Below are positions 11,728 to 22,935 of a stretch of DNA of 64,000 bases, piece by piece; position 1 is the stretch's first letter, and every line of letters begins with the position of its first letter. Both the position numbers and the translations under genes were made by a program. The notes under the pieces were generated by a model. It saw only the letters and a list, made by a program, of their open reading frames with translations. It was not told the DNA's origin and ran no database searches. Location: assembly GCA_019095985.1 (NCBI GenBank), contig CM032666.1, positions 8,280,963-8,344,962 of the forward strand. Direction: 5' to 3'. The stretch comes from Streblospio benedicti. Taxonomy: Eukaryota > Annelida > Polychaeta > Spionida > Spionidae.

Positions 11728-13361
11728 CTGTACAATACATCAGCACCAGTATTAACGCTCGGCATTGATTTCTGTGTGAGCCTTGGAATCTTGTGTTCCT
11801 CGGTGTTATTGCTGGTTCCTCTTTTGAACAGCACTGCTGCCATAGCGTGTGTGGTAGACTTTCCATCTAAGGTTTCTTCATTCTGGTCAAAGTTATCAAT
11901 TGCAGCATCAATTTGGATGTTATCACCTGAATCTCTCAGACCAGTGGGTATGTAAACATCATGAGATTGCTGATTAATCGCTGCTGATGTAAGAAATCTG
12001 CGCACTTCATCATATGAGATGCTATAACCTAAAGTGTGAAGGTTGTCTATAAGTTGTTTACTTCCAAACTCGTGATGCGCATAGAGTGCTAAACCAAGTG
12101 TCATTGGGGAGCGAATGCATTGACATTTTGCAATGATATTATGACAGAGCGATATCATGGATACATCATTCTTGCTGATATCCTTGTCTGTACACCTTCT
12201 GACATTATTATACGAGTCTTCATCTGTTACCCACATGAAGAAATCATACATCAAATCTGGTACAAATTCTGCGCATGGTCCAATGCTAATTTTTGTGGAA
12301 GGATCATAGTGCTGCTTTGATTCTTTTACATCTGCCATGTGCCTCCGAAGTATGCCAGCTGCGGTATGTAATAGTTCTGTTTCATTTATCACTGTTCCAT
12401 CTTCTTGATCTGGAAACTCTTCAGATTCATCATGCTGTACATCATGCAAATGTGATGCTTTAAGAAGTGCATCTCTAACAGTAACTGTACCCGAACAAAC
12501 TAAGTCAGAGAGCCCTCGGCGTTCAATAAACACAAGCCTGTCTTTAAAGTGACTTTTCAATTTACTTTTTAATTTCCACGAATACACGTCCATATCAATA
12601 CCTAACTCTTTTAACTTATCAGCAAAGTTTGAACGTAGTTGTGACAGCGTTGATACAGACTTATTCTTTGAAAAAATTGTGTTCTCAATATCCTTGACGA
12701 TGAAACTAAAAGCTTTTTCATATTCTGGTAAGTCACATTCAGTTTCATTGGACTTTCTCTGTTGGGCCTGAATGTTTCTTTTTGAAATATAGTGGCCTAG
12801 GCATGAGCGATGGTACTTTGCATCATAAGCGAATAAATCCCGATAGGCAAGCATTCGCAGCCTCACAACCTCATCCTGCCGTTCAATGGCAGCTTCAAGC
12901 ACCTTTTCTCTAGTTGACGCCCCTGTACCAGTGACAACATTGGTCAGTTTTTCATGTCCTTTAATTCGTATCTTACCACAAATAAAACAATGCTGTCTGA
13001 TGTCAAATGCTGATGTGACATCGCGGCAAGTGCGATCACATAAATACAAAGGCTTTGTTTCATCACAAGTTGTTTCTGTGGCTTCATTGGCATGGGTTTT
13101 AAGATTCGTTTTGCTAACATATGAGGAACGGCATGACTTGTGATATGCTATGGGGATTTTTTTAAGCAAAATATCATCTTTTAGGGGGAAAAGTCTCTCG
13201 TGTACCTCATCTTTTCTTATTTCACTTGCTTGAAATAGTACTCTTAAACCATCTAGTGTTGGATTTTGCACTACATCCTGGCCTTTTCCTAATTTTTTTG
13301 TGCATATACTGCAGTTCGACACATCAATCCGGGACTTTTTCAGGACAGGCTCTAGATCCAT
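11728..13361 (-). CDS. Academ-like transposase, exon 1: two CxxC...HxxC zinc-binding-like modules
   Basis: Starts at the ATG at 13361 (MDLEPVLKKSRIDVS). It shows two similar modules. The first is CSIC (C17, C20) ... YHKSCRSSYVSK (H74, C77). The second is CFIC (C125, C128) ... YHRSCLGHYISK (H184, C187). The repeated 'CxxC, about 55 residues, YHxSC..Y.SK' pattern looks like paired zinc-binding folds, probably for DNA binding at the TIRs. This is inferred, not known. The rest (200-544) has an acidic stretch (DVQHDESEEFPDQED) and no motif I can name. No stop or frameshift interrupts it. It ends at a splice donor at 11727 in phase with exon 2. Confidence 0.78.
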
Positions 13362-13939
13362 CAGGGACTTGTAATACGCACTTAAATTTAGTTCATTATT
13401 AAATCATATAAGTTTTATGATGCTAAGTGTATTTGATTTAGAATAGATACAGCTGGTCCCCCATTCTGGAGTGTTTCTTAATATTAAATAAATTATCACA
13501 ATATATGTGAACTTAAATTTTTATATGTATAGAGAGAGTTCAGCATAACATGAAAATGTTAATGCATTCTATATGTAAGGGACTATTGATTTTCTATTAA
13601 TCACGCGCAACTTTTGTACGATGGTATATAGATATTGATATTTTGTATCACTTTCAAAACATTTTTGACCTTTATCATATCAACACTAGCTAACCAGTAC
13701 CACACACGGATTTCTTTGAAAATGTACTGAATAATATGGCATGCAACGTAGGCACACGTTACAATGACGTGAATGTGACGAGTACATAATAGACCGGAAG
13801 ACATATAGAAATATGTGCAAGTATTCAATAAAACATAATATTCAGCATAGCTATATTTTAAATGGTTTAAAAAGCATTTCTATACAGTGATTGGAATAGT
13901 CAATGTATGTCTTGATATTTTAAACCAAACTTTATAGAC
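13362..13939. other. 5' region of the transposase gene inside the transposon
   Basis: AT-rich, no open frame of note. It presumably holds the 5' UTR or promoter of the gene between its start and the right TIR. Confidence 0.4.
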
Positions 13940-14572
13940 ACATGCTTGGAAATCTGTGGCAAAATATGGTGGCCATCTTGAATTATGGCGGCCATCTTGA
14001 AAATTTTAATCCTCAATATGTGTTCCTTGAAAGATGGTAGCATTTTCTACACATGTGTAAAATATCATGTTTTTATGTGCAACAGAAAAAATGTTTTCAT
14101 TAAAAATGGTATTCACATTCAACCACAGATGTTTTTTGCAAAAATAGGCTACCCTAGACACATCTCATTCTGATCACAGTTTATCATGAAAATCTGCCTA
14201 AATTTTTATTTTCCCAATTCCTAACAACCCAAAGAGCAACATTACACACGAATAACCTCACTTTACCACTAATTGGGTATTGTGAAACAAACTTTTTAGA
14301 CACGTTCTTGGAAATTGGTGGTGAAATATGGCGGCCATCTTGGATTATGGCGGCCATCTTGAAAATTGTGATTTCGAATATATGTCAATTTTAAGATACG
14401 TATTTATGCTACATGTGTACCAAATTTTATGTTTATATGTTCTATAGATAAAAATCTATAAGTGAAAATGTTATTCCAATCGAAGTCCTTGTGAACACAG
14501 AGGTTACCATGGAAACGGGCGATTTGAGATATGTTCGCACCGGATATTTGATATACATCCATACTTTCCAAA
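13940..14572 (-). repeat. Right terminal inverted repeat of the Academ-like element
   Basis: Reverse complement of 7132-7760. It carries the mirrored motif pairs ATGGCGGCCATCTT (13966 and 13985; 14328 and 14347). It lies upstream of the transposase gene, so it probably also carries the gene's promoter. No TATA box was identified with confidence. Confidence 0.85.
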
Positions 14573-15959
14573 GGCCGTTGATCCAACGTCAGACATCAAC
14601 TTTGGATCAACTTTGATCCAACGTCTTGTGCCCACTGGGATTATTGTAAACTAGCTGTTTACCCGGCGTTGCTCGGGTTGAAACAGATGAGATCCGGAAC
14701 ACATTAAATGCTCCTCCCTCCTCATCCTTCCTCCTGTCCCACATCCCTCGAACCAGTTATCGTCAGTATACAGGTCTGTGACACAGGTCTGTGNNNNNNN
14801 NNNNNNNNNNNNNNNNNNNNNNNNNNNNNNNNNNNNNNNNNNNNNNNNNNNNNNNNNNNNNNNNNNNNNNNNNNNNNNNNNNNNNNNNNNNNNCATATAT
14901 ATTTGTTTAATAATATAAAACATCATAACCTGTCACTAGAAACACGTTGCTTCAGCACAAAGCAGGCTCTCGCCAAAGTAAAAGGTGCCTTTGGGATCCA
15001 CAACCTAAATAAGGGATAAGTAATAATTGTGGTTATACATTTTGATTTTGAATTACTTGAAACAAGACTATCTATAGAAAGCAACTCATAAAACAAAGAA
15101 AATTAATACCAAGCCTTGGATTCACAACATACATGTACAGTAGACTAAAACATGGATTACACATTTCATGTAATAAATATTGAAACAATATACATACTTC
15201 CATGACTTCAACTGCTTCTTCTACTTGACGTCAATAACAAAAATTGCTCAAGGGTACCAAGGTGGCACCCATCAGATTATTAAAGCAAATATATCATATT
15301 AAAATAACCTTGAAAAAAATTACGTTCTTATTCTACTTGACGGTCATACCTTGATTTTAAAAGCAAAGTTCCTTGACTAAGTATTGATAGTATTGATCTT
15401 TCGTTGCGCACTATGGCGTTCACGCGGATTACAGATGTGTAGTAGCTATCAATATTGAGTGCGTTGTGCGGGGATTATTCTTCGTCGGCGCACTGCAATT
15501 ATTGAACACAGTTTGAAGGATTACACGTGACTGGCTAACATTTGCGAGAATTGTACTTAATAACTATGGTTTTTTGCCTGCATTTCAAAAAGTACTGGTT
15601 CGATTTTTAATCTGAAACTACTGCTGCAGAGAGCTCATTGTACCCGTTCTAATGCGCCATCCCACGACGCCAAACTCGTAGAAATAAAGAAATGTGGCGG
15701 ACGTGACTGTATACACGTCTTTGGCCTGCACACGTGGACAACACGACCCCTCGTGCATTCTAATTGGTTGGATTTTAGGTGTAGTAAAAAAATGTGAGGG
15801 GCATAGTAGGGAATTTGTGAATGAATGTGAAAAAATGGGAGGGGCATAGTAGTAAAGTTGTGAATGAAAGCTGAATTATCATCCATATTACTACGCTGAA
15901 TGTGACAATATTAAATAGTTCCGAAGAAATCTGTATATTCATTATTTACAGGATATTTC
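14573..15959. other. No gene recognised; repeat scraps and a gap
   Basis: Contains GATCCAACGT duplicated near 14580-14620 and an AGCTGTTTACCCGGCG repeat scrap near 14652. No supported coding region. Gap at 14794-14893. Confidence 0.5.
14794..14893. other. Assembly gap (100 N)
   Basis: Exactly 100 N. Confidence 1.
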
Positions 15960-16344
15960 TAATTTCAAAGTGTAAGGGGCGGACCATTACGTATTGGGGG
16001 GGAGGGGCCTGGGGTGACCTTTTTAACATGCTTGGTAAACATTTTTTTAGATGAAAGTGCAAATCAAACATTTTTTTTCAGAATAAATTACAAATCAAAC
16101 AATTTTTTTCAGGTACAATTTTTCGCCTACTACTTTCTTTCAGTCGATAGATAGAAATAGTAACATCTTTTTTATTAGCAAACTCCCAAATACTTATTTT
16201 TCCATGGTTTTTCAGGGGTATTTTGACATAAAACGTGTCATTTTCCAGGGTTTGAGCTAATTTTCCAGGGTAGTTATCTTCGATAATAATGAAATTGTGG
16301 TACTTCTTGAATTAAAAAAATATATAGACCGGTTTTACACCCGG

Positions 16345-16439
16345 TCACTTGAAAAAAATAGGTTTTATTCATATAATCGGTAGTAACTTACCTTTGGTAA
16401 GATTATATATGAATAAAAACTTATATTTTTTTCAAGTGA
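16345..16439. repeat. Imperfect hairpin (about 95 bp)
   Basis: TCACTTGAAAAAAATA near 16345 pairs with TTTTTTTCAAGTGA ending at 16439, and TTTATTCATATAATC pairs with GATTATATATGAATAAA. A weak relic of the same sequence is seen at 19786-19857, just before the second duplication copy. Confidence 0.7.
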
Positions 16440-17700
16440 TTGTGACACACCCTTCTTGTACAGATGCAATTTAGAGTGATCTATCAAAAGAGGATCTCTA
16501 CATAGCATATGCATATGCAAGGTTTATTTGTTGACACTGACTGCATACTTTGACAATATTTTGAATATTCTAATGACATCTGGTCAGTGTTAGCTGCACT
16601 GGGATAAAATTGAATAAATTTCTAATTTTTTCTTTAAATTTGAAAAAATTCTACGTCTCATGGGAATCATTTTAAAAAAAAGATCACCAAAACCCGACAA
16701 AAATTGACAAAGTTATTAACATTTCTTTGTCTGTTTTGGGGGTATAAATTCGGACACGATTTTTCCATTTACCCATGTTAAACGTGATTCAATATCTGTC
16801 CAATTTCCCATAGTAAAAAAGCTGATGCTGCAGACCCACAAAATCAGAGATGCCTTTTTTAAATTGACAATGCGTTTGATTTTCTGACCATCAGGCGACA
16901 ACTATGAAAATTTCATACACATCCACCTAGTCAACACATATATACTATATTTTCTGAATTTTACTGCAATTCTTTCTGAGGTTGCCCTGGTGCCGTGGTG
17001 GGCCCGTGTTTATGTCTAATTCACTGACACCAGCCCATTTGAATTTGCTTTCATTTTCGCTCACATTATCACACATTTTTGTCTTTCAAACTACATAAAC
17101 TTCACCCATCTTATTGTCAAAAAGTAGCATACTTTACCTGCATCCGTTCTTCATCATCGAAAAACACAGACACATCCTCAATTCATAATAATTAAAACAA
17201 TTGTTAAACATTTCTGAGAAATATCTGAAACCAGGACTGACACCAAAGTGCCGGTGGAGGTGCCACTTCGACTGGTGGAATAGAAAACGAAACTGATGTA
17301 TAACTAATTTATGGCACCGGGCAACTAACAGAATTCGCCTCCTAGGCGGTGCATACGTTTTTTTATAGGAAGCCGTTCAAATTGAGTTCGCCACATATTG
17401 CACAATAGTATCAGTAGGTGCCGGTGGTGGCGCTTCGTTTGCAAGGTGCAGTAGAAAACGAAAGCGGTGCATATAAATCACTTTGGCAAATCGAGTTCGT
17501 TACATAAACACAGGAAATGACACGGGATTTTGTTATTTTTTGTTCAATTTACTCGTTTTCAAAGACTTTCCCGGGACATGGTCAAATTCCCGGGGTATTC
17601 CCGTGTCTTATTTGATGAAAATCGAATTCCCGGGTTTTCCAGGGTTTTTCCGGGGCGTACGAACCCTGTTCAATTTATGTGAAAATACCAGTAAATTTTC

Positions 17701-18927
17701 CTAGCTTAGATAGGTCTGAATAAAAATACTCTCTGGCCGGTCTAATGCACTTAAAAGAACATGCAGTACATCAAAATTAAAACTTCGAACCAGTGATGTG
17801 TCTGTTAGAATTTGCCTTTGGTAATTATATGATCGACTATATATACTAGCCATTCAATATTGATGTCAGTTTTAACCAATATGTCATAAATAATCATAAT
17901 CAAAATGAATAAAAATGCCATAAATAACTTTCTATACTATTGTTTGTTTCAGACTTAATGAAATTACATTATATAACATATGTATACACAACAGAAAAAT
18001 TATTCAAAAAAAAACAAATAACAAATATGAAGCACCTGTAGTTTGGGTCCGAAGGAAACAGTTAATTGTTGAGGTCATTTTAGGAGCGGATTTGGGATGT
18101 TTAATCCAACTGCACTTAACATCTGTTTTGCTGACATTCTTGTAACTGAATGAAACAAAATCTTGGTAAGACAGAGGCATATGGATTGCCTATAGAATGC
18201 TATGTACTAGTACTTGAAAATTTTGCTACACTTCTGATGTCTTCTTAAACTAGTATAATAAATGATGAGCTGTAAAAATTTGTTTATGTATTTGTAGTCC
18301 GAGGAAACATAACTTGACATGCATACTCACCCATATAAAAGAACTGCAGCAACATGATGGCATTCATGCTCCCCAAGCGGACACTGGCAGCTGGAACTGT
18401 TTATCCCATATGAATCATCTAGGTCAATCTAGATAGAAAATTTGAACTTAGTAGTAATCCACAATCAGTTAAAAAGCAACTTGTTGGTGAATCAATTATA
18501 ATAAATTTTATATAGATCTATATATATAGATGTCTTTATTTATATACCAGGGATGGGCTGATCAAGAACATTGATTTTATTCACTATAAATAGTTGCCTA
18601 GATCTAGATTGTGTGCATTGTGTGCATAGTATACTGGATCATGTACTATATATATATATAGTATATAGTCACTGTCATGTGTTTGATGCGAGCGTATACT
18701 AGTTACATGTACAAATTATGTTTTTAGTAATTATCATGCCGCATATCTGGGGTGCTTCTTGCTTTTTCTCACACACACACTGGTTTTATAAAATGAACAT
18801 TGTCATTAATCGTCTACTAATTATCACTTACTTTTACTTGGTAACTGCAATCTTTCCATGAAGATTGCACTGCAGACTCTACATGTTTCAGCTCTTTATC
18901 GTACATAAACTTAACATATGCCATACT
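17701..18927 (-). pseudogene. SWIM zinc-finger gene fragment (YqaJ-associated type), copy A, four short exons
   Basis: Four spliced minus-strand segments read as one protein. Segment a, 18927-18832, is ...KELKHVESAVQSSWKD..., donor AAAA/GTAAGT. Segment b, 18428-18331, is the SWIM finger. Segment c, 18145-18036, reads YKNVSKTDVKCSWIKHPKSA. Segment d, 17741-17701, is D-RPESIFIQTYLS then TAG. The phases agree at every junction (0, 2, 1). SWIM followed by VSKTDVKCSWIKHPK is the arrangement known from invertebrate proteins that carry a YqaJ-type nuclease domain after it. Segment d is 15 bases shorter than in copy B, and its stop precedes any nuclease domain. This is probably a truncated or dying gene. 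The true 5' part was not found. Confidence 0.6.
18331..18428 (-). CDS. SWIM zinc-finger exon, copy A (98 nt)
   Basis: Acceptor TTTTCTATCTAG/ATTGACC and donor TATATGG/GTGAGT. It codes IDLDDSYG then SSSCQCPLGEHECHHVAAVL. The pattern C-Q-C-x6-C-H-H followed by hydrophobic AAVLLY is an exact SWIM motif (CxCxnCxH). SWIM domains bind DNA or protein. Too short for ORF callers, but the motif with both splice sites makes it convincing. Confidence 0.75.
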
Positions 18928-19168
18928 CTACTACCGAGTTTCACTTTTCTTTGCAGTTTTATTTTGTCGGACGTAGAGCGAGCAATGTTTACTCAGAAAT
19001 TTTCCCCATCAAATGGTCATAAAATACTTAATTTCCTATGTAGAACAAACAATTTCTTACTTTTACAAAAAAGATAACGTAAGCTTTAATATGGTATAGT
19101 TTCCAATATGTGATGGATAGTGCCATAATTATATTGAAATAAACAAACAACACACGAACAATGCCGAT

Positions 19169-19285
19169 ATGATAGAAGTGGAAAATGGGTCACAACCGTG
19201 TGACCTATATCCAAGCGAAAGAGATCAACTGACTAGACTCATGCCATTTTTGGTCGAACTACCATACGATACGTTTCTAGCATGA
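19169..19285 (+). CDS. Short conserved open frame of unknown role in the duplication
   Basis: ATG to TGA, 38 aa, starting MIEVENGSQPCDLYPSERDQ. The composition is protein-like and most bases are kept in copy B (near 22627-22745), although copy B has small indels that break the frame. It could be an exon or chance. No family recognised. Confidence 0.25.
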   Translation: MIEVENGSQPCDLYPSERDQLTRLMPFLVELPYDTFLA

Positions 19286-19748
19286 TCATAGCTAGATCTA
19301 CATCGCGCGAAAGCATCCATTGAAATTAGGAGACGTTCCCTGAATGGACGTCAAGGTGATGGTTCGTTGGGTGGGGGGGGGGGGGGATGGTCAACTTTGA
19401 ATTGTTGACTTAAAGTTGACAGGGGGTGGGGGTGGGGGTCAACTTCTGTACAGGCCATTGGGGAAAAAAGTGGGTAATGTTTTTATCAACTTTGCAATTG
19501 AATAACTTAAATTTGTTTTTATCAAACTGTAATAAAAGTTGAAAGTACCAATTTAGGACTAAATTTATACTTGAACAGTAACACTGGCAACATTTGTAGT
19601 AGAATAGAATGAGAACATTGTGATATCATATAATCAAATGGAATTTAGCTTGAATCGGTGATTTAAGCCAATTTCATCATCAGGTTTTACAGATATGAAA
19701 GACTTTATGGCTCAAAATGGTTCATATATATTTACTTCATTCAAAACT

Positions 19749-19968
19749 TTTTATCCTTTATAGAGAGTGTACACCCTTCACAACAAGGTTTTTTTCTTTC
19801 AGTAGTAACTTATTTTTGGTTTTCTGAATAAAATTTTTTCTCTCAAGTGATGCGGGCCTCTTTCCTGGCTCTAAGTTTTGAGCCAATATAATGATCCTCC
19901 TCTTGTTCATTCAGACCATGTGTTTAAATATTTGTTGTTTTTTAGCTAATCAAGCCCTTAATACTCTG
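19749..19968. other. Linker between the duplication copies
   Basis: Unique except for a decayed relic of the 16345-16439 hairpin. No gene. Confidence 0.6.
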
Positions 19969-21066
19969 ATGGGATAAAATGGGCGTCATTTCTAATTTTT
20001 CTTTAAATTTAAAAAAAATGAGCCGTCTCATGGGAATCATTTTAAAAAAAAGATCACCAAAACCGACAAAAATTGACAAAGTTATTAACATTTCTTTGTC
20101 TGTTTGGGGGTATAAATTCGGACATGATTTTTCCATTTTACCCATGTTAAAAAGGTGATTCAATATCTGTCCAATTTCCGTAGTAAAAAGCTGATGCTGC
20201 AGACCCACAAAATCAGAGATGCCTTTTTTAAATTGACAATGTGTTTGATTTTTTCTGACCATCAGGTGACAACTATAGAAAATTTCATACACATCCACCT
20301 AGTCAACACATATATACTATATTTTCTGAATTTTACTGCAATTCTTTCTGAGGTTGCCCTGGTGCCATATGGGACCTGTTTATGTCTAATTCACTGACAC
20401 CAGCCCATTTGAATTTGCTTTCATTTTCGCTCACATTATCACACATTTTTGTCTTTCAAACTACATAAACTTCACCCATCTTATTGTCAAAAAGTAGCAT
20501 ACTTTACCTGCATCCGTTCTTCATCATCGAAAAACACAGACACATCCTCAATTCATAATAATTAAAACAATTGTTAAACATTTCTGAGAAATATCTGAAA
20601 CCAGGACTGACACCAAAGTGCCGGTGGAGGTGCCACTTCGACTGGTGGAATAGAAAACGAAACTGATGTATAACTAATTTATGGCACCGGGCAACTAACA
20701 GAATTCGCCTCCTAGGCGGTGCATACGTTTTTTTATAGGAAGCCGTTCAAATTGAGTTCGCCACATATTGCACAATAGTATCAGTAGGTGCCGGTGGTGG
20801 CGCTTCGTTTGCAAGGTGCAGTAGAAAACAAAGGGGTGCATATAAAATCACTTTGGCAAATCGAGGTTCGTTACATAAACACAGGAAATGACATGACCTT
20901 TTTTTATTATTTTTGTTCAATTTACTCCTTTTTTCAAAGACTTTCCGGGACATGGTCAAATTCGAGGGTATTTCGGGTCATTTTGCTGAAAATCAAATTC
21001 CAGGTTTTCCAGATTTTTTAATGTTTAGAACCCTGTTCAATTTATGTGAAAATACCAGTAAATTTT

Positions 21067-22346
21067 CTAGCTTAGATAGCTCTGAATAAAAAACTCTCTG
21101 TCCTCTTCAGAAACTGGCCGGTCTTAATGCACTTAAAAGAACATGCAGTACATAAAAATTAAAACTTCGAACCAGTGATGTGTCTGTTAGAATTTGCCTT
21201 TGGTAATTATATGATCGACTATATATACTAGCCATTCAATATTGATGTCAGTTTTAACCAATATGTCATAAATAATCATAATCAAAATGAATAAAATGCC
21301 ATAAATAACTTTCTATACTATTGTTTGTTTCAGACTTAATGAAATTACATTATATAACATATGTATACACAACAGAAAAAATTATTAAAAAAAACAAATA
21401 ACAAATATGAAGCACCTGTAGTTTGGGTCTGAATTTGGGATGTTTAATCCCCCTTAACAAACAGTTCATGGGTCAATTGTTGAGGTCATTTTAGGTGGGC
21501 GTGACATTGAAAATGGATTTGGGATGTTTAATCCAACTGCACTTAACATCTGTTTTGCTGACATTCTTGTAACTGAATGAAACAAAAATCATGGTAAGAC
21601 AGAGGCATATGGATTGCCTGGATCATGCTATGTACTAGTACTTGAAAATTTTGCTACACTTCTGATGTCTTCTTAAACTAGTATAATAAATGATGAGCTG
21701 TAAAAATTTGTTTATGTATTTGTAGTCCGAGGAAACATAACTTGACATGCATACTCACCCATATAAAAGAACTGCAGCAACATGATGGCATTCATGCTCC
21801 CCAAGCGGACACTGGCAGCTGGAACTGTTTATCCCATATGAATCATCTAGGTCAATCTAGATAGAAAATTTGAACTTAGTAGTAATCCACAATCAGTTAA
21901 AAGCAACTTGTTGGTGAATAAATTATATACTATATATATATAGATGTCTTTATTTATATACCAGGGATGGGCTGATCAAGAACATTGATTTATTCACTAT
22001 AAATAGTTGCCTAGATCTAGATTGTGTGCATAGTATACTGGATCATGTACTATATATATATATATATATATATATAGTATATAGTCATGTGATTGATGCG
22101 AGCGTATACTAGTTACATGTACTTATTATGTTTTAGTAGTTATCATGCCGCATATCTGGGGTGCTTCTTTCTCTCACGTACACACACTGGTTTTATGAAA
22201 TGAGCATTGTCATTAATCGTCTACTAATTTACTATTATCACTTACTTTTACTTGGTAACTGCAATCTTTCCATGAAGATTGCACTGCAGACTCTTATATG
22301 TTTCAGCTCTTTATCGTACATAAACTTAACACATGCCCACTCTCTA
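21067..22346 (-). pseudogene. SWIM zinc-finger gene fragment, copy B
   Basis: Same four segments as copy A. Segment a (to 22246) carries one base more than copy A and leaves the frame. Segment b (21856-21759) is intact. Segment c begins at 21572 with the same YKNVSKTDVKCSWIKHPKS but then diverges to a stop because of a local duplication. Segment d (21122-21067) is longer and reads D-RPVSEEDREFFIQSYLS then TAG. RPV.EEDR.FF is the expected linker before a YqaJ domain. The two copies are therefore damaged at different places. Confidence 0.6.
21759..21856 (-). CDS. SWIM zinc-finger exon, copy B (98 nt)
   Basis: Identical by eye to the copy A exon, including both splice sites. It codes SSSCQCPLGEHECHHVAAVL. 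Confidence 0.72.
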
Positions 22347-22805
22347 CCGAGTTTTCACTTTTTCTTTGCAGTTTTATTTTGTCGGACGTAGAGCGAGCAA
22401 TGTTTACTCAGAATTTTTCCACATCAAATGGTCATAAAATACTTAATTTTGCCTATCAAACATTTCTTATTGATACTAAACAAGATAACACAAAAACTTT
22501 AACAGACGATATGTTCGATTTAGAAATATAGTTATATATAGTTTATATAGTTACTCCAATATGTGATGGATAGTGCCATAATTATATTAAATAAAGATAA
22601 ACAAACAACACACGAACAAGCAGACGATATGATAGAAGTGGAAAATGGGTCACAACCGTGTGACCTATATCCAAGCGAAAGAGATCACTGACTAGACTCA
22701 TGCCATTTTCTGGTCGAACTACCATACGATACGTTTCTTAGCATGATCATAGCTAGATCTACATCGCGCGAAAGCATCCATTGAAATTAGGGAGCGTTCA
22801 CAATT

Positions 22806-22935
22806 GACGTCAACCCTGAAAGGGGGGTGGGTGGGGGGGGGGGGGGTCAGCGAAAGTTGACGAAAGTTGACACGGGGGGGCAAGGGGGGGGGTCAGCTAA
22901 AGTTGACGAAAGTTGACCTGGGGGGGGGGGCAAGT
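22806..22935. repeat. G-tract block with AAAGTTGAC repeats
   Basis: Several runs of 7-14 G separated by copies of CGAAAGTTGAC or CTAAAGTTGAC. The equivalent block in copy A (19368-19450) is shorter and rearranged. It can in principle form G-quadruplexes on the plus strand. Confidence 0.7.

Larger units (their letters stand above)
7132..14572 (-). mobile_element. Apparently complete Academ-like DNA transposon (7.4 kb) with FEN/XPG-like nuclease
   Basis: The element is bounded by long inverted repeats that begin identically at both ends (TTTGGAAAGTATGG). They are flanked on both sides by GGCC, a possible 4-bp target duplication, although GGCC is a palindrome and so is weak evidence. Inside is a single minus-strand gene of two long, uninterrupted exons (13361-11728 and 11554-8422). 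It codes a transposase-like protein with a FEN/XPG-type nuclease region near its C terminus. An XPG-family nuclease is the hallmark of the Academ superfamily, so this is the best family match. Both exons open, a plausible intron and near-matching TIRs suggest a recent, possibly still autonomous insertion. The alternative is another DNA transposon class sharing this nuclease. Confidence 0.75.
16600..19748. repeat. Tandem segmental duplication, copy A
   Basis: It matches 19969-23223 nearly base for base in the same order, from GGGATAAAAT... to the end near TTCATTCAAAAC. There are scattered small indels and G-tract length changes. The offset is about 3.37-3.48 kb and about 220 bp separate the copies. 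Confidence 0.95.
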
